64,000 nt of DNA from Pseudomonas arcuscaelestis (GCF_016881005.1 NZ_JACOPV010000002.1:310001-374000), one strand, 5' to 3'; positions 26,008 to 36,939 are shown, counted from the stretch's first letter. The notes: a model not told the origin generated them from the letters alone. Numbers and translations: made by a program.

Positions 26008-29000
26008 TCATACCGATTCTCCGGCCAAGTGCGGCTGGCGAAAGCGCCGTGCCAGTCGGTCGAAGTACAAATAGATGACAGGCGTTGTAAACAACGTCAG
26101 CACCTGGCTGACCAACAGCCCCCCGACCATCACCAGGCCCAGGGGTTGACGCAATTCGGCCCCGGAACCGGTAGCAAGCATCAATGGAATGGCGCCGAAC
26201 AAGGCGGCCAGCGTGGTCATCAGAATCGGCCTGAAGCGCAGCAACGCCGCCTGATAGATCGCCGCTTCCGGGGTCATGCCCTGATTGCGCTCAGCCTCCA
26301 GGGCGAAGTCGATCATCATGATCGCGTTCTTCTTGACGATACCAATCAACAGGATGATGCCGATGATGGCGATCATGCCAAGGTCGTTACCGGAAAGAAT
26401 CAGCGCCAACAAGGCGCCCACCGCTGCCGAAGGCAGGGTCGAGAGAATGGTCACCGGGTGAATGTAACTCTCATAGAGCACGCCGAGCACGATGTACATG
26501 GTTACCACGGCAGCCAGAATCAGCAGCAAGGTGCTCGACAACGATGCCTGGAATGCCTCGGCTGCGCCCTGGAAGCGGGTTTGCACACCCACCGGCATAC
26601 CAATGTCCTGTTGCACCTGCTCGATCGCCTTGACCGCATCGCCCAGCGCCACGCCTTGGGCGAGGTTGAACGACATCATCACCGCCGGGAACTGACCAAT
26701 ATGGGCGATTGCCAGTTGCGCCTGGCGTTGCTCGATGCGGGCCAGGCTCGACAAACGCACCTGGCCGCCATCCGTGGCCTTGACGTGGATCTGCTCAAGT
26801 ACCTGCGGGCCCAGGCTGGAAGCAGCTTCAGCCTGCAACACTACGCGGTACTGGCTGGCCTGGGTGTAGATGGTCGAGATCTGGCGCTGGCCAAACGCGT
26901 CGTACAAGGCATTGGTGATGTCGGCAACATTGATGCCCAAGCGACTGGCAGCATCGCGGTCAATCACCAGAAATACCTGCAGGCCCTTGTCCTGCAGGTC
27001 ACTGGCGACGTCGGTAAGCTCGGGGCGTTGTTGCAGGGCATCGACCAGCCTGCCGCTCCACAACGCGAGCAAATCGGCATCCGGCGACGACAGGCTGAAC
27101 TGGTACTGGGTACGGCTGACCCGGTCCTCGATGCTCAAGTCCTGCACCGGCTGCATGAACAGACGGATCCCAGCCAGTTTGTCGACCTCGGGTTGAAGGC
27201 GTGCAATGACCTGAGCGGCGGTAAGGTCGCGCTCGCCGTGAGGCTTGAGGTTGATCAGCAAGCGGCCGCTGTTGAGCGTGGCATTGTCACCATCGACACC
27301 GATATAGGACGACAGACTCTGTACTGCTGGATCCTTGAGAATCACCGCGCTGAGCTGCTGCTGGCGCTCGCTCATGGCGGCGAAGGACACCGACTGCGGC
27401 GCTTCGGAAATACCCTGGATAACCCCGGTGTCCTGCAGCGGGAAGAAGCCCTTGGGCACCACCAGGTACAACAGCACAGTCAGCCCCAGGGTCGCCACGG
27501 CCACCAGCAAGGTCAGCGGCTGGTGCTTGAGCACCCACTGCAGGCCTCGTCCGTACCAGGCGATCATCCAGTCGATCGAGGCGCCACTGGCGCGATAGAA
27601 GCGCCCCTGCTCGGCCTCCGTTGGTTCACGCTTGAGCAACCGCGCGCACATCATCGGCGTCAAGGTCAGGGACACCACAAGGGAAATCAGGATCGCCACC
27701 GCCAGGGTAATGGCGAACTCGCGGAACAGACGGCCGACCACATCAGCCATGAACAGCAACGGGATTAATACCGCAATTAATGAGAAGGTCAGCGAGATCA
27801 GTGTGAAGCCAATCTGCCGGGCTCCCTTGAGCGCCGCCTGCATGGGCGTTTCACCCTCCTCGATATGCCGGGAAATGTTCTCCAGCATGACAATCGCATC
27901 GTCCACCACGAAGCCGGTGGCGATGGTCAGCGCCATCAAGGTCAGGTTATTGATCGAGAAGCCTGCCAGGTGCATCACCGCAAAGGTGCCGATCAACGAC
28001 AGCGGCACCGCCACCGAAGGGATGATCGTGGCGCTGAAGCGGCGCAGGAACACGAAGGTCACCATCACCACCAGGGCGATGGCCAGCAGCAGTTCATGCT
28101 GCACATCCTTGACCGAGGCACGGATGGTCTGGGTGCGGTCGGTGAGCACGCTGACATCGAGGCCGGCAGGCAAGTTGTCGGTAATCGATGGCAGTAGGGT
28201 CTTGATGCGGTCAACCACCTCGATAACGTTGGCACCGGGCTGGCGCTGAATGTTCAGCAGCACCGCCTGGTTCTGGTTGGCCCAGGCGGCGAGGCGCTCG
28301 TTCTCGGCACCGTCGACGATTTCGGCAACGTCTTTCAAGCGCAACGGCGCGCCATTGTTGTAGGCCAGGATCAGGTTGGCGTATTCCTCGGGCGAACGCA
28401 GCTGATCGTTGGCATCGAGCATCGATACGCGGGTTGGGCCATCGAAGTTGCCCTTGGGCTGATTGACGTTGGAAGCACCGATCAACGTACGCACGTCTGC
28501 AAGGTTGAGCCCGGCCGCTGCCAGGGCATCGGGATTGACCTTGATTCGCACCGCCTGACGCTGGCCACCCGCGATGCTGACCATGCCGACGCCGCCGATC
28601 TGGGCAATTTTCTGTGCTACGCGGGTATCGACCAGGTCGTTGAGCTTGGGCAACGGCATGGTTTTCGATGAGATGGCCAGGGTCAGCACCGGGGTATCCG
28701 CCGGGTTGACCTTGTTGTACACCGGCGGCGCCGGCAGATCGCTCGGCAGTAGATTGCTGGCGGCGTTGATCGCTGCCTGCACCTGCTGTTCGGCAACGTC
28801 CATGTTCATGTCGAGGCTAAAGCGCAGGGTCAGTACCGAGGCACCGCCAGAGCTGGTCGAGGCCATCTGGGTCAGCCCCGGCATTTGCCCGAACTGGCGC
28901 TCCAACGGCGCCGTAACCGCGCTGGTCATCACTTGCGGGCTGGCACCCGGGTACAGGGTCGTGACCCTGATGGTCGGATAGTCGACCTGCGGCAGCGCTG

Positions 29001-29103
29001 CTACCGGCAGCATGGTGTAGGCGATCAGACCGGCCAGGACGATGGCCAGCATGCTCAGGGTGGTGGCCACCGGGCGCAGGATGAACAGCCGCGAGATGTT
29101 CAT
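26008..29103 (-). CDS. muxB: RND efflux transporter, MuxB/MdtB type
   Basis: This 1031-residue RND pump subunit begins [19 protein letters not shown] and keeps the proton-relay Asp pair in [19 protein letters not shown] and the repeated [18 protein letters not shown] in the second half. It overlaps the end of muxA by four bases (ATGA at 29103-29100), indicating translational coupling. With MuxC it should form the inner-membrane pump, joined by MuxA to OpmB. The length is normal and the sequence intact. Confidence 0.95.
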   Translation of the reverse strand: MNISRLFILRPVATTLSMLAIVLAGLIAYTMLPVAALPQVDYPTIRVTTLYPGASPQVMTSAVTAPLERQFGQMPGLTQMASTSSGGASVLTLRFSLDMNMDVAEQQVQAAINAASNLLPSDLPAPPVYNKVNPADTPVLTLAISSKTMPLPKLNDLVDTRVAQKIAQIGGVGMVSIAGGQRQAVRIKVNPDALAAAGLNLADVRTLIGASNVNQPKGNFDGPTRVSMLDANDQLRSPEEYANLILAYNNGAPLRLKDVAEIVDGAENERLAAWANQNQAVLLNIQRQPGANVIEVVDRIKTLLPSITDNLPAGLDVSVLTDRTQTIRASVKDVQHELLLAIALVVMVTFVFLRRFSATIIPSVAVPLSLIGTFAVMHLAGFSINNLTLMALTIATGFVVDDAIVMLENISRHIEEGETPMQAALKGARQIGFTLISLTFSLIAVLIPLLFMADVVGRLFREFAITLAVAILISLVVSLTLTPMMCARLLKREPTEAEQGRFYRASGASIDWMIAWYGRGLQWVLKHQPLTLLVAVATLGLTVLLYLVVPKGFFPLQDTGVIQGISEAPQSVSFAAMSERQQQLSAVILKDPAVQSLSSYIGVDGDNATLNSGRLLINLKPHGERDLTAAQVIARLQPEVDKLAGIRLFMQPVQDLSIEDRVSRTQYQFSLSSPDADLLALWSGRLVDALQQRPELTDVASDLQDKGLQVFLVIDRDAASRLGINVADITNALYDAFGQRQISTIYTQASQYRVVLQAEAASSLGPQVLEQIHVKATDGGQVRLSSLARIEQRQAQLAIAHIGQFPAVMMSFNLAQGVALGDAVKAIEQVQQDIGMPVGVQTRFQGAAEAFQASLSSTLLLILAAVVTMYIVLGVLYESYIHPVTILSTLPSAAVGALLALILSGNDLGMIAIIGIILLIGIVKKNAIMMIDFALEAERNQGMTPEAAIYQAALLRFRPILMTTLAALFGAIPLMLATGSGAELRQPLGLVMVGGLLVSQVLTLFTTPVIYLYFDRLARRFRQPHLAGESV

Positions 29104-30383
29104 GCGCCAGCCTTGTTCTTGCGATCTGTGACAGCCGAAGCGTCTTTACTGTCCTGGCCCTGCAGATGCTGGCCGGGCGTAACCGGTACCTCGGAGCTGT
29201 CGTTGACAACCTCCACCTCGCTACCGTCACGCAGGCGATCGGTGCCTTCGAGCACGACCCGCTCGCCCTTGGCCAGGCCTTCAGTGATAACCGTGTGGTC
29301 ACCGTCACTGGCGCCCAGGGTCAGCTTGCGGATCCGTACCTTTTTGTCGCCCTCCATGACATACACGAAGGACCCATCAGTACCGAACTGAATGGCCGCC
29401 GAGGGAGCCAGCACTACATTCTGCAAGGTGTCGGCGAGCAGGCGCACGTTGACGAACTGGTTAGGGAACAGCGCTTCATCCTGGTTTTCGAAGAAGGCTT
29501 TGAATTTCAGGGTGCCCGTGGTTGTGTCAATCTGGTTGTCGAGGCTGCGCAGTACGCCCACCGCCTGCTGCTTGAGGTCACCCCTGTCCCAGGCTTCGAC
29601 CGGCAGTTTGGCGCCACTGCGATAGCGCGCAAGCACGGTGTTCAATTGCGACTCGGGCAAGGTAAAGGCGACGGTTATTGGATGGGTCTGGGTAATCACT
29701 ACCAGCGCCGCGGTATCGTTGGCAGCAACCAGGTTACCGACATCGAGTTGGCGCAGGCCAAGGCGCCCGCTGATCGGTGCACGGATTCGGGTGAAATCAA
29801 GGTTCAACTTGGCATCGCCGACAGCGGCCATATTGGTCTTGATGGTGCCTTGGTACTGACCGACCAACGCCACCTGCGTGTCGAGGGTCTGCTTGGCAAT
29901 ACTGTCCTCGGCGTACAAGCCTTTGTAGCGCTCCAGGTCGATCTGGGCGTTTTTCAGCTGCGCCTGGTTCTGGGCCAGGGTGCCTTCGGCTTGCTGCAGG
30001 GCGATCTGGTAACTGCGCGGGTCGATTTCTGCCAGCAGGTCGCCAGCCTTGACCTGCTGCCCTTCCTGGAAGTTGATCTTGACCAACTCACCCCCTACCC
30101 GGCTGCGCACATTAACCGTATTGGTTGCCGTCACCGTACCCAGGGCCTTGAGGTAGACCGGGAAATTGCCCACGGTCGCAGGCTCGACACGCACCGGAAC
30201 TGGCCCGCCGAAGGCACCGAAACCAGGTCGCCCGCCCTTGCCGCCGGGAGCGCCGGCCGCCTTATCCGCCGCCGGAGACGGCCACAGCCACCAGCAAAGG
30301 CCGGCAACCAGCAGCAGGATCAGCAGGCCGACAAGCCAGCGACGGGAGGAACGGGAACGAGAAAGCATCGGTTGATCGACCAT
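29100..30383 (-). CDS. muxA: RND efflux periplasmic adaptor, MuxA/MdtA type
   Basis: The 427-residue membrane-fusion protein has an N-terminal membrane anchor ([19 protein letters not shown]). A Gly/Pro/Lys-rich linker follows, then the lipoyl halves ([18 protein letters not shown] and [20 protein letters not shown]) flanking a helical hairpin, then beta-barrel and proximal domains. The start at 30383 gives the short cytoplasmic N-terminus; an upstream ATG at 30443 and an internal one at 30368 are alternatives. It is the first gene of muxABC-opmB. The promoter must lie in 30384-30500, where I see no clear operator. The C-terminal tail (about 40 residues rich in Asp, Ser and Lys) is longer than needed for the fold. 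Confidence 0.92.
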   Translation of the reverse strand: MVDQPMLSRSRSSRRWLVGLLILLLVAGLCWWLWPSPAADKAAGAPGGKGGRPGFGAFGGPVPVRVEPATVGNFPVYLKALGTVTATNTVNVRSRVGGELVKINFQEGQQVKAGDLLAEIDPRSYQIALQQAEGTLAQNQAQLKNAQIDLERYKGLYAEDSIAKQTLDTQVALVGQYQGTIKTNMAAVGDAKLNLDFTRIRAPISGRLGLRQLDVGNLVAANDTAALVVITQTHPITVAFTLPESQLNTVLARYRSGAKLPVEAWDRGDLKQQAVGVLRSLDNQIDTTTGTLKFKAFFENQDEALFPNQFVNVRLLADTLQNVVLAPSAAIQFGTDGSFVYVMEGDKKVRIRKLTLGASDGDHTVITEGLAKGERVVLEGTDRLRDGSEVEVVNDSSEVPVTPGQHLQGQDSKDASAVTDRKNKAGA

Positions 30384-30501
30384 TGGGCTGGAAAGAATTC
30401 TTTTGAGAAGGCTGAACGATAAGCACTGCAGCAGGATAAGCAAAGCGCCTTTACCGGCAATTTACCTAGCGCTTACGTTGCTAAGACAATGAACTATAAA
30501 T

Positions 30502-30530
30502 AAAAACGGCCTGGTCGAGGACCAGGCCGT
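30502..30530 (-). terminator. Rho-independent terminator after tpx
   Basis: On the minus strand an 11-pair perfect stem (ACGGCCTGGTC / GACCAGGCCGT, loop CTC) is followed by TTTTTATTT. It lies beyond the REP element downstream of tpx and also separates it from the mux promoter. Confidence 0.8.
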
Positions 30531-30549
30531 AACAATTATTCACACCTGC

Positions 30550-30600
30550 AGGAGCGGGCTACCCTTGGATGAGCTCGCAATCGCGGGCAAGCCCGCTCCT
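30550..30600. repeat. REP element
   Basis: AGGAGCGGGCT at 30550 pairs with AGCCCGCTCCT ending at 30600, with an inner GCAATCGCGGGCAAGCCCGC segment. This is the common palindromic REP of the P. putida group, placed between tpx and its terminator. Confidence 0.85.
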
Positions 30601-30616
30601 ACTGCTGCAAATCAAA

Positions 30617-31117
30617 TCACTTCAACACTGCCAGCGCTGCATCATAGTTAGGCTCGTCAGCGATCTCGCCAACCAGCTCGGCATGCAGCACCTTGTCGTT
30701 CTCGTCCAGCACGACCACTGCACGAGCAGTCAGGCCAGCCAGAGGGCCGTCGGCGATGGCAACACCGTAGTTTTCGATGAATTCACGGCCACGCAGGGTC
30801 GACAGGTTCTGCACATTTTCCAGGCCTTCAGCGCCGCAGAAGCGTGCCTGGGCGAACGGCAGGTCAGCCGAGATGCACAACACCACGGTATTGTTCAGCT
30901 CACCGGCCTTCTTATTGAAGGTGCGAACCGAAGTGGCGCAGGTAGGGGTGTCAACGCTTGGGAAGATGTTCAGCACTTTGCGCTTGCCGGCCAGGCTGGC
31001 CAGGGTTACGTCAGCCAGACCTGCACCAACCAGGGAAAATGCGGGTGCCTGGGTGCCAACCTTCGGCAGGTCGCCCTTGACCTGAACCGGGTTGCCTTTG
31101 AGTGTCACTTGAGCCAT
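30617..31117 (-). CDS. tpx: Thiol peroxidase Tpx
   Basis: The 166-residue protein is an atypical two-Cys peroxiredoxin that reduces hydrogen peroxide and alkyl hydroperoxides using thioredoxin. In other bacteria it acts in the periplasm or cytoplasm; no signal peptide is seen here. The peroxidatic Cys is C60 in [10 protein letters not shown] and the resolving Cys is C94 in ARFCGAEG, at the spacing of E. coli Tpx (61/95). The opening [18 protein letters not shown] is characteristic. The ribosome site is AAGGACTCAGCTC before the ATG. It is a single gene with its own terminator. The A/T-rich stretch upstream (31140-31240) presumably holds the promoter; I see no convincing OxyR pattern. Confidence 0.95.
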   Translation of the reverse strand: MAQVTLKGNPVQVKGDLPKVGTQAPAFSLVGAGLADVTLASLAGKRKVLNIFPSVDTPTCATSVRTFNKKAGELNNTVVLCISADLPFAQARFCGAEGLENVQNLSTLRGREFIENYGVAIADGPLAGLTARAVVVLDENDKVLHAELVGEIADEPNYDAALAVLK

Positions 31118-31240
31118 GAGCTGAGTCCTTATGCGGGGTGAGTAAAGGACCAGAGTTAATCATGAAAGTGACTCGCCACCTATGGCCGAGCAATAAATTG
31201 TTTTATTTCCACGCGCACATTGTGGACAAAATATTTACCT

Positions 31241-31262
31241 GGGCGCTGACAATCCAGCGCCC
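31241..31262 (-). terminator. Hairpin terminator after the serine-type transporter gene
   Basis: Reading the minus strand, GGGCGCTG pairs with CAGCGCCC around a six-base loop and AGGTAAATATTTT follows. It starts 14 bp after the transporter stop codon. The following T-tract is imperfect. Confidence 0.5.
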
Positions 31263-31275
31263 CGGCAACCGTGGC

Positions 31276-32553
31276 TCAGCCCATCAACGAGTAGACCAGC
31301 GCCGAGATGGCCACCAGACCTACAACGGTCACAAATACGTTGGAGAGGTGGCCACTGTACTTGCGCATGGCCGGTACCTTACGGATAGCGTACATCGGCA
31401 TCAAGAACAGGATCGCCGCAATGACCGGGCCACCGAAGCTCTCGATCATGCCCAGGATGCTCGGGTTGAGCGTGGCAACGATCCAGCAGATCACCAGCAT
31501 GAAAGCAGCTGTTACGCGATCCAGCGCCTTGGCACCCGGGCGTTTGCCAGTTTTCGCTACCAGCCCCTTGAGGCCTTCACTGGCGCCGATGTAGTGCCCC
31601 AGGAACGACTTGGCAATGGCAATAAAAGCAATGATCGGCGCAGCAAAGGCGATGGTCGGGTTGCTGAAATGGTTGGCCAGGTAGGAAAGAATCGACAGGT
31701 TCTGTTGCTTGGCTTCAGCCAACTGCGCAGGGGTCAGGGTCAGCACGCAACTGAACACGAAGAACATCACCATCGCCACCATCAGCAGGTGTGCACGGCA
31801 CAGGATCTGCCCGCTGCGCTCATCGGCGTGGTCGCCATAACGACGTTTCTGATCAACCGCGAAGGCGGAAATGATCGGCGAATGGTTGAAAGAGAACACC
31901 ATCACCGGAATGGCCAGCCACAAGGTGTGCAGGAACGCCGATCCTGACGGCATCTCGCTGGCGGTGCTCAGAATGCCGCCGCTCCAGTGCGGAATCAGAA
32001 ATACCGCGAGAAACGCCAGGGCAACAATGAAGGGATAGACCAGCAGGCTCATGACCTTGACGGTGGCCTGCTCGCCACACCTCACAATGGCCAGCAGGCC
32101 GAGGATCAGCACCAATGACAAGACAATGCGTGGCGGTGGCTGGATGTGCAGCTGGTGTTCCATGAAGCTGCCGACCGTGTTGGTCAGGGCCACGCTGTAG
32201 ATCAGCAGAATCGGGAAGATTGCCAGGAAGTACAGCAGGGTGATCAAGGCACCTGCACTGAGGCCGAAGTGCTCTTCGACAACATCGGTGATGTCGGTGC
32301 CATCGCGTCCGGACAATACAAAGCGGGTCAGGCCACGGTGAGCATAGTAGGTCATCGGGAACGCCAGCAGCGCCAGGATCAACAGAGGCCAGAAGCCCCC
32401 TACCCCGGCGTTGATCGGCAGGAACAAGGTTCCGGCACCGATGGCCGTGCCAAACAGGCCCAGCATCCAGGTGGTGTCCTGACGGGACCAACTGCTGAGG
32501 GCAGCTGGGGTCGATTCGAAGCGTTGATCAACGCTTTGGGCCTGCTCGTTCAT
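31276..32553 (-). CDS. Serine/threonine transporter of the HAAAP (SdaC-like) family
   Basis: This 425-residue protein has about eleven membrane helices and fits the hydroxy/aromatic amino acid permease family (SdaC/TdcC type), which imports serine or threonine with protons. The opening SWSRQDTTWMLGLFGTAIGAGTLFLP and the later VFSFNHSPIISAFA and SFLGHYIGASEGLKGL are family hallmarks. The start at 32553 (MNEQAQS) follows GGAG; an in-frame extension to 32697 has no ribosome site and unnatural composition. It is a single gene with its own hairpin and a REP-like pair on its upstream side. The exact substrate is not readable from sequence. Confidence 0.88.
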   Translation of the reverse strand: MNEQAQSVDQRFESTPAALSSWSRQDTTWMLGLFGTAIGAGTLFLPINAGVGGFWPLLILALLAFPMTYYAHRGLTRFVLSGRDGTDITDVVEEHFGLSAGALITLLYFLAIFPILLIYSVALTNTVGSFMEHQLHIQPPPRIVLSLVLILGLLAIVRCGEQATVKVMSLLVYPFIVALAFLAVFLIPHWSGGILSTASEMPSGSAFLHTLWLAIPVMVFSFNHSPIISAFAVDQKRRYGDHADERSGQILCRAHLLMVAMVMFFVFSCVLTLTPAQLAEAKQQNLSILSYLANHFSNPTIAFAAPIIAFIAIAKSFLGHYIGASEGLKGLVAKTGKRPGAKALDRVTAAFMLVICWIVATLNPSILGMIESFGGPVIAAILFLMPMYAIRKVPAMRKYSGHLSNVFVTVVGLVAISALVYSLMG

Positions 32554-32710
32554 CCGGGTGCAACTCCACTCGCAAAACTGCAACAGGGCTGAGAGTGGCG
32601 AAGCAGAGGCATCACCGCCCCTCAACCATACAAAGAGGGGCGCGATTGTGCGCGCATTGGTTGCACTTGCAAAGCCCCGACCGAGGAGCGGTTGCACCTT
32701 TTACAGCGAC

Positions 32711-32770
32711 ATCGCGGGACAAGCCCTTCGCACAGGTATCACCCCTGCACAAACGGGCGTGTCCCGCGAT
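32711..32770. repeat. REP-type inverted pair
   Basis: ATCGCGGGACAAGCCC at 32711 is mirrored by GGGCGTGTCCCGCGAT ending at 32770, around a 28-nt middle. This is the layout of two REP palindromes in opposite orientation (a REPIN). It lies downstream of the aminotransferase gene. Confidence 0.85.
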
Positions 32771-32779
32771 CAGCGGAGG

Positions 32780-33973
32780 TTACTGAACCGCCGCAATAGC
32801 CTCGGCGACTTGCTGCAGGTTGTCTGGGCGCAGACCGGACATGCAGACCCGGCCGCTGTCGATCAGGTACACGCCGAACTCGTCGCGCAGGCGACGAACC
32901 TGATCGACGCTCAGGCCGGTGTAGCTGAACATGCCGCGTTGGCTGAGGAAGAACTGGAAGTCCTGACCCGGCAACAAGACTGCCAAGGCATCGACCAGCC
33001 CCTGGCGCATGTCCAGGATCCGCAGGCGCATCTGCTCCACTTCAGCAGCCCACTTCGCATTGAGCGAAGCGTCGGCAAGCACCGCGGCTACCAGTTGCGC
33101 ACCGAAGTTCGGTGGACTGGAGTAGTTGCGGCGAACAGTAGCCTTGAGTTGGCCCAATACGCTTTGCGCAGTGTCGGCATCGTCGCAGACCACCGACAAG
33201 CCCCCTACCCGCTCACCGTACAGCGAGAAAATCTTCGAGAACGAGTTGCTCACCAGGCAAGGTACGCCAGCACGGGCGAACTCGCGGATGGCATAGGCAT
33301 CTTCGACCAGGCCTTCACCGAAGCCCTGATAAGCGATATCAAGGAATGGAATCAGGTTGCGCGCCTTGACCACTTCAATGACCTGTTGCCATTGCGCTTG
33401 GCTCAGATCGACGCCGGTTGGGTTGTGGCAGCACGGGTGCAACAGCACGATGCTGTTGGCGGGCAGGCCCTGCAGTGCTGCGAGCATGCTGTCGAAATCG
33501 AGACCGCGGGTATCAGCGTCGAAGTACGGGTAGGTATTGACCTTGAACCCTGCGCCTTCAAAAATCGCCCGGTGGTTGTCCCAGGTTGGATTGCTGACCC
33601 ACACCTGCGAGTCGGGGAAATAGCGCTTGAGGAAGTCGGCACCGACTTTCAGCGCACCGGAGCCGCCGACGGTTTGCACGGTAGCAACGCGCGCGCCCTG
33701 CACGGCAGGGTGATCTGCGCCAAACAACAGCGCCTGGATGGCCTGGCGATAACTGCCCAGGCCTTCCATCGGCAAATACAGCGAAGCTTCATGCGGCTGG
33801 TCGGCCATGCGCTTTTCCGCTTCGCCAACAGCGGCCAGTTGCGGCACCACGCCTGCGGCATCGTAGTAGAGACCGATACTCAAGTTGACCTTGTTGGCGC
33901 GCGGGTCGGCCTTGAAGGTCTCCATCAGGGACAGAATCGGATCGCCGGCGTAGGCATCGACATGTTTGAACAC
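32780..33973 (-). CDS. amaC: Class I aminotransferase, TyrB-like; likely D-lysine aminotransferase AmaC
   Basis: The 398-residue PLP enzyme has the aromatic/aspartate aminotransferase fold: the PLP lysine is in [16 protein letters not shown], with NPTGVDL, the [11 protein letters not shown] phosphate region and a C-terminal RVCMSGL arginine. The start is GTG at 33973 ([12 protein letters not shown]), behind AAGGAG; this gives the normal TyrB length. By sequence it is an aromatic aminotransferase. By position next to dpkA it matches amaC of P. putida KT2440, assigned to transamination of D-lysine to the precursor of delta-1-piperideine-2-carboxylate. Both activities may coexist. It follows dpkA on the same strand after 134 bp. 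Confidence 0.85.
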   Translation of the reverse strand: MFKHVDAYAGDPILSLMETFKADPRANKVNLSIGLYYDAAGVVPQLAAVGEAEKRMADQPHEASLYLPMEGLGSYRQAIQALLFGADHPAVQGARVATVQTVGGSGALKVGADFLKRYFPDSQVWVSNPTWDNHRAIFEGAGFKVNTYPYFDADTRGLDFDSMLAALQGLPANSIVLLHPCCHNPTGVDLSQAQWQQVIEVVKARNLIPFLDIAYQGFGEGLVEDAYAIREFARAGVPCLVSNSFSKIFSLYGERVGGLSVVCDDADTAQSVLGQLKATVRRNYSSPPNFGAQLVAAVLADASLNAKWAAEVEQMRLRILDMRQGLVDALAVLLPGQDFQFFLSQRGMFSYTGLSVDQVRRLRDEFGVYLIDSGRVCMSGLRPDNLQQVAEAIAAVQ

Positions 33974-34107
33974 AGCGTGAAGCTCCTTGGGTCTGGGCAA
34001 ATACAACAAGAATCTAGCGAGGATACCTGTAGCGGCGCCGAAGCAACATGTCCCTTGATGCAACTTATCTGTGCAGCCATGCATGCCTTGGCTCGGTACC
34101 CTTAGAG

Positions 34108-35130
34108 CTATGCCAGCGCCTGCAGTTGTTCAAGCTCCTGCACGGTTAGGCTTACACCCTCACGCGCCGAAGCTTCACGCTCACGAAAGCGCCGCTCGCC
34201 AGGCATCCGGCTCACCCCTACAGCCTGCATCTGCTCCACCAACTGGCGGCTGCGCGCAGCAAAGTGATTACCTTCGGCCTTGCTTGGGTCGATGACGATA
34301 ATCAACTGCCCGGTCCACGGCGTTTTCGCACCCGGGTGCTGCGACCAGTCGAACTCCCAGGAAAAATTCCCGCCGGTCAGTGCTGCGGCCAGCAACTCGA
34401 CCATCATCGACAAAGCCGAACCCTTGTGCTCGCCGAACGGCAACAAGGCGCCCCCTTCGAGGATTTTCTGCGGATCGCAGGTGGGCTGCCCTTCGCTGTC
34501 GACACCGATGCCATCGGGCAGTTGCTCGCCCTTGCGTGCGGCAATCTGCACATCGCCATGGGCCATGGCGCTGGTGGCCATGTCGAAAACAATCGGGTCG
34601 CTGCCAGCGCAGGGGGCGGCAAAGGCAATCGGGTTGGTACCAAACAACGGCCGACGCGCACCATGAGGCACTACACAGGTCATGCTGTTGACCACGCTGA
34701 GGGCAACCAGCCCTTCATCGGCGAAAGGCTCGACATCCGGCCACAGCGCAGCGAAATGGTGCGAGTTATGGATTGCCAATACGGCGATGCCGGCGCTACG
34801 GGCCTTTTCCAACAGCAACTCACGCGCCGCTGCCAGCGCCGGCTGGGCAAAGCCACCCCTGGCATCGACACGCACAAAACCACTGGCGACATCTGTCACT
34901 TCGGGTACGGCCTGACCATCGACCCAGCCACTGGCCAAGGTTGAAACATATCCCGGAATTCGGAACACGCCATGGCTGTGGGCACCGTCGCGCTGGGCGC
35001 TGGCGCAGTTGAAAGCCAGTGCGCGAGCGACCGCCTCACTGGTGCCATGACGTACAAAAACGCGCTGCAACAAGGCTTGCAGATCGGCAAATTGAATCTG
35101 CGCGACAGCAGTGTCGGGACGTGCGGGCAT
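34108..35130 (-). CDS. dpkA: Delta-1-piperideine-2-carboxylate reductase DpkA
   Basis: The 340-residue protein belongs to the malate/L-lactate dehydrogenase (type 2) family and is very close in wording to DpkA of P. putida, which uses NADPH to reduce delta-1-piperideine-2-carboxylate to L-pipecolate (and the pyrroline analogue to L-proline). Visible are [17 protein letters not shown] with the catalytic His region, [30 protein letters not shown] and [18 protein letters not shown]. The start at 35130 follows GGGAG; an upstream ATG at 35163 is weaker. It is divergent from the RpiR regulator, with two palindromes in the gap, and upstream of amaC. It acts in the cytoplasm in the D-lysine pathway. 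Confidence 0.93.
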   Translation of the reverse strand: MPARPDTAVAQIQFADLQALLQRVFVRHGTSEAVARALAFNCASAQRDGAHSHGVFRIPGYVSTLASGWVDGQAVPEVTDVASGFVRVDARGGFAQPALAAARELLLEKARSAGIAVLAIHNSHHFAALWPDVEPFADEGLVALSVVNSMTCVVPHGARRPLFGTNPIAFAAPCAGSDPIVFDMATSAMAHGDVQIAARKGEQLPDGIGVDSEGQPTCDPQKILEGGALLPFGEHKGSALSMMVELLAAALTGGNFSWEFDWSQHPGAKTPWTGQLIIVIDPSKAEGNHFAARSRQLVEQMQAVGVSRMPGERRFREREASAREGVSLTVQELEQLQALA

Positions 35131-35195
35131 CTGAAGCTCCCTTATTGGATTTGGAATGGGCAACAGCGATGAGCAATGGCGAAACTTTCCTCTTG

Positions 35196-35211
35196 TGACA
35201 GCAAACTGTCA
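35196..35211. promoter_or_regulatory. Palindrome 1 in the dpkA-rpiR divergent region
   Basis: TGACAGCAAACTGTCA is a perfect inverted repeat (six-base arms, four-base spacer) between the divergent dpkA and RpiR genes. It is a candidate operator for the adjacent RpiR-family regulator. A possible plus-strand -35 (TTGACT at 35216-35221) follows directly. Confidence 0.5.
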
Positions 35212-35226
35212 AATGTTGACTTGATG

Positions 35227-35248
35227 ACAGAAAACATTCATTTTCTGT
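35227..35248. promoter_or_regulatory. Palindrome 2 in the dpkA-rpiR divergent region
   Basis: ACAGAAAA-N6-TTTTCTGT is a perfect inverted repeat 32 bp before the RpiR start. It shares the GACAG half-site wording with the palindrome at 35196, so the two may bind the same regulator. It overlaps the spacer and -10 region of the putative plus-strand promoter. Confidence 0.5.
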
Positions 35249-35279
35249 TTCCACGTGCAACCGTCTTTGAGAATCATCC

Positions 35280-36149
35280 ATGAGCCAACCGATCAAGCAA
35301 CGTCTGGAAAACAGCCTGCACAGTGCTGCGGCTTCAGGTCGCAAGATCGCCAGCTACATGCTCGCCAACCTCAACGACCTGCCGTTCGAAACTTCCGCAA
35401 GCCTGGCGACAAAGGTCGGTGTCAGTGAATCCAGTGTCGGTCGTTTTTGCCGGGCCCTGGGCTATGAGCACCTCAAGGCGCTCAAACACGATCTCAAGGA
35501 CGATCTGGGCGATGGTCCCTGGCTGGTCGGTGATCGGTTGCAAGAGTTTCGCCAACAGCACGGCAAGGATGATGCCGGTCTTGCCCGCAGTCTCGAACAG
35601 GAAGTCGGGGCACTGGTACGGGTCTATGAATACAGCCGCACCTCTGCCTGGGAAACGGTCAGCCAACGCCTGGCGCAGCGCCGCAAGGTTTTTGTCGCGG
35701 GGTTTCAGACCGAGCGCGGTATCGCCCAGTGCATGGTCCACTTACTGCAGTACCTGCGTGACGGCGTGCAGGTCGTCGATGGCAGCGCTGGGCACTTCGG
35801 TGAGGTGTTGCTGAGCGACCCGGCCGATTGCGCCCTGGTGGTGTTCGAGGCGCGCCGCTATTCACGTCATGCCCTGAACCTGTGCCGCAAAGCGCACGAG
35901 ACAGGCATCCCGGTAACCCTGGTTACCGACACCTTCTGTGACTGGGCCGATGCCAACGCCGATGAGGTGTTTCGCATCCCCACCGAATTCAATCTGTTCT
36001 GGGAGTCCACTGCGACGATGTTGTCGTGGGTACACCTGATGGTCAACGAGGTCTGCAAGAAGCTCGGACCGGATGTTGAAAAACGCTTGGAAGCAACTGC
36101 CGCTCTACACAATGAATTCGTTGGCTACACGTCAGCGAGCAAACAATAG
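35280..36149 (+). CDS. MurR/RpiR family transcriptional regulator
   Basis: The 289-residue protein has an N-terminal RpiR helix-turn-helix (about residues 1-80, LATKVGVSESSVGRFCRALGY) and a C-terminal SIS domain (about 120-265, RRKVFVAGFQTERGIA ... DCALVVFEARRYSRHALNLCRKAHETGIPVTLVTD). SIS domains normally bind sugar phosphates. In this context, the D-lysine gene cluster of P. putida, the ligand is more likely D-lysine or a pathway intermediate, an inference. The start follows TTTGAGAATCATCC. It is transcribed divergently from dpkA-amaC and runs towards the transporter and amaD genes, so it may control both sides through the palindromes in the gap. Confidence 0.9.
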   Translation: MSQPIKQRLENSLHSAAASGRKIASYMLANLNDLPFETSASLATKVGVSESSVGRFCRALGYEHLKALKHDLKDDLGDGPWLVGDRLQEFRQQHGKDDAGLARSLEQEVGALVRVYEYSRTSAWETVSQRLAQRRKVFVAGFQTERGIAQCMVHLLQYLRDGVQVVDGSAGHFGEVLLSDPADCALVVFEARRYSRHALNLCRKAHETGIPVTLVTDTFCDWADANADEVFRIPTEFNLFWESTATMLSWVHLMVNEVCKKLGPDVEKRLEATAALHNEFVGYTSASKQ

Positions 36150-36180
36150 CAAGAGTGCAAACAACAGATCGAGGTGTTAC

Positions 36181-36939
36181 ATGAAACCCGTTATCCGCTT
36201 TGCAGGCGCGTGCGCCCTGCTGCTCGCTGGCGCAACCATGGCCCAGGCCGAAACCCTGAAAATTGCGACCGAAGGCGCCTACCCGCCGTTCAACTATGTT
36301 GATTCAAACAATCAACTGCACGGTTTTGACGTCGACATCACCAAGGCGTTGTGCGAGCAGATGAAAGTGGACTGCACCATCGTCGCCCAGGATTGGGAAG
36401 GCATTATTCCGGCACTGATGGCCAAGAAATATGACGCAGTAGTGGCGTCGATGATCAACACCGAAGAGCGGCGCAAGAAAATCGCCTTCACCAACCACTA
36501 CTACAAGACGCCGTTGTCGGTCGCTGTGCCCAAGGACAGCGAGATCACCGACGCCCAGACCCGCTTCAAAGGCTACACCGTTGGCGCACAATCCTCCTCG
36601 ACCCAGGCCATTTACGCCGAAGACGTCTATGGCAAGGCCGGTGCCGACGTCAAGCTCTATCCTACCCTCGATGAAGCCAACGCAGACCTGGCCGCCGGGC
36701 GCCTGGATGGCGTGATCGCCGATAAATTCCCGCTGACCGACTGGCTCGGCAAGGCAGGCAAGGATTGCTGCAAAATCCTTGGCGACGTCAATGGCACCAA
36801 GGCCGATGCCTCGATTGCCGTGCGCAAGGAAGATGAGGCCCTGCGCGAGCGCCTGAACAAGGCCCTCGATGAAATCGTCGCTAACGGCACCTACCAGAAG
36901 ATCGCCAGCCGTTACTTCGACTTCGACATCTATCAGTAA
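36181..36939 (+). CDS. ABC transporter periplasmic amino-acid-binding protein
   Basis: The 252-residue protein has a signal peptide cut after about residue 23 (GATMAQA) and the type-3 solute-binding fold of the HisJ/ArgT family. Opening strand LKIATEGAYPPFNY, FDVDITKALCEQMKVDC with a disulfide-type Cys pair, and DGVIADKFPLTDWL are visible. The start at 36181 follows GAGGTG. Family members bind lysine, arginine, ornithine or histidine; the setting next to D-lysine genes suggests a basic amino acid, probably lysine in D or both forms. It is followed by a REP element before the permease genes, which may let it be made in excess over the membrane parts. Confidence 0.92.
   Translation: MKPVIRFAGACALLLAGATMAQAETLKIATEGAYPPFNYVDSNNQLHGFDVDITKALCEQMKVDCTIVAQDWEGIIPALMAKKYDAVVASMINTEERRKKIAFTNHYYKTPLSVAVPKDSEITDAQTRFKGYTVGAQSSSTQAIYAEDVYGKAGADVKLYPTLDEANADLAAGRLDGVIADKFPLTDWLGKAGKDCCKILGDVNGTKADASIAVRKEDEALRERLNKALDEIVANGTYQKIASRYFDFDIYQ

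Noticed and set aside
25666..27768. 700-codon plus-strand open frame opposite muxB/muxC
   Set aside because: It is antisense to two certain RND pump genes, rich in His, Gln and Arg as expected for a shadow frame of GC-rich DNA, and has no ribosome site.
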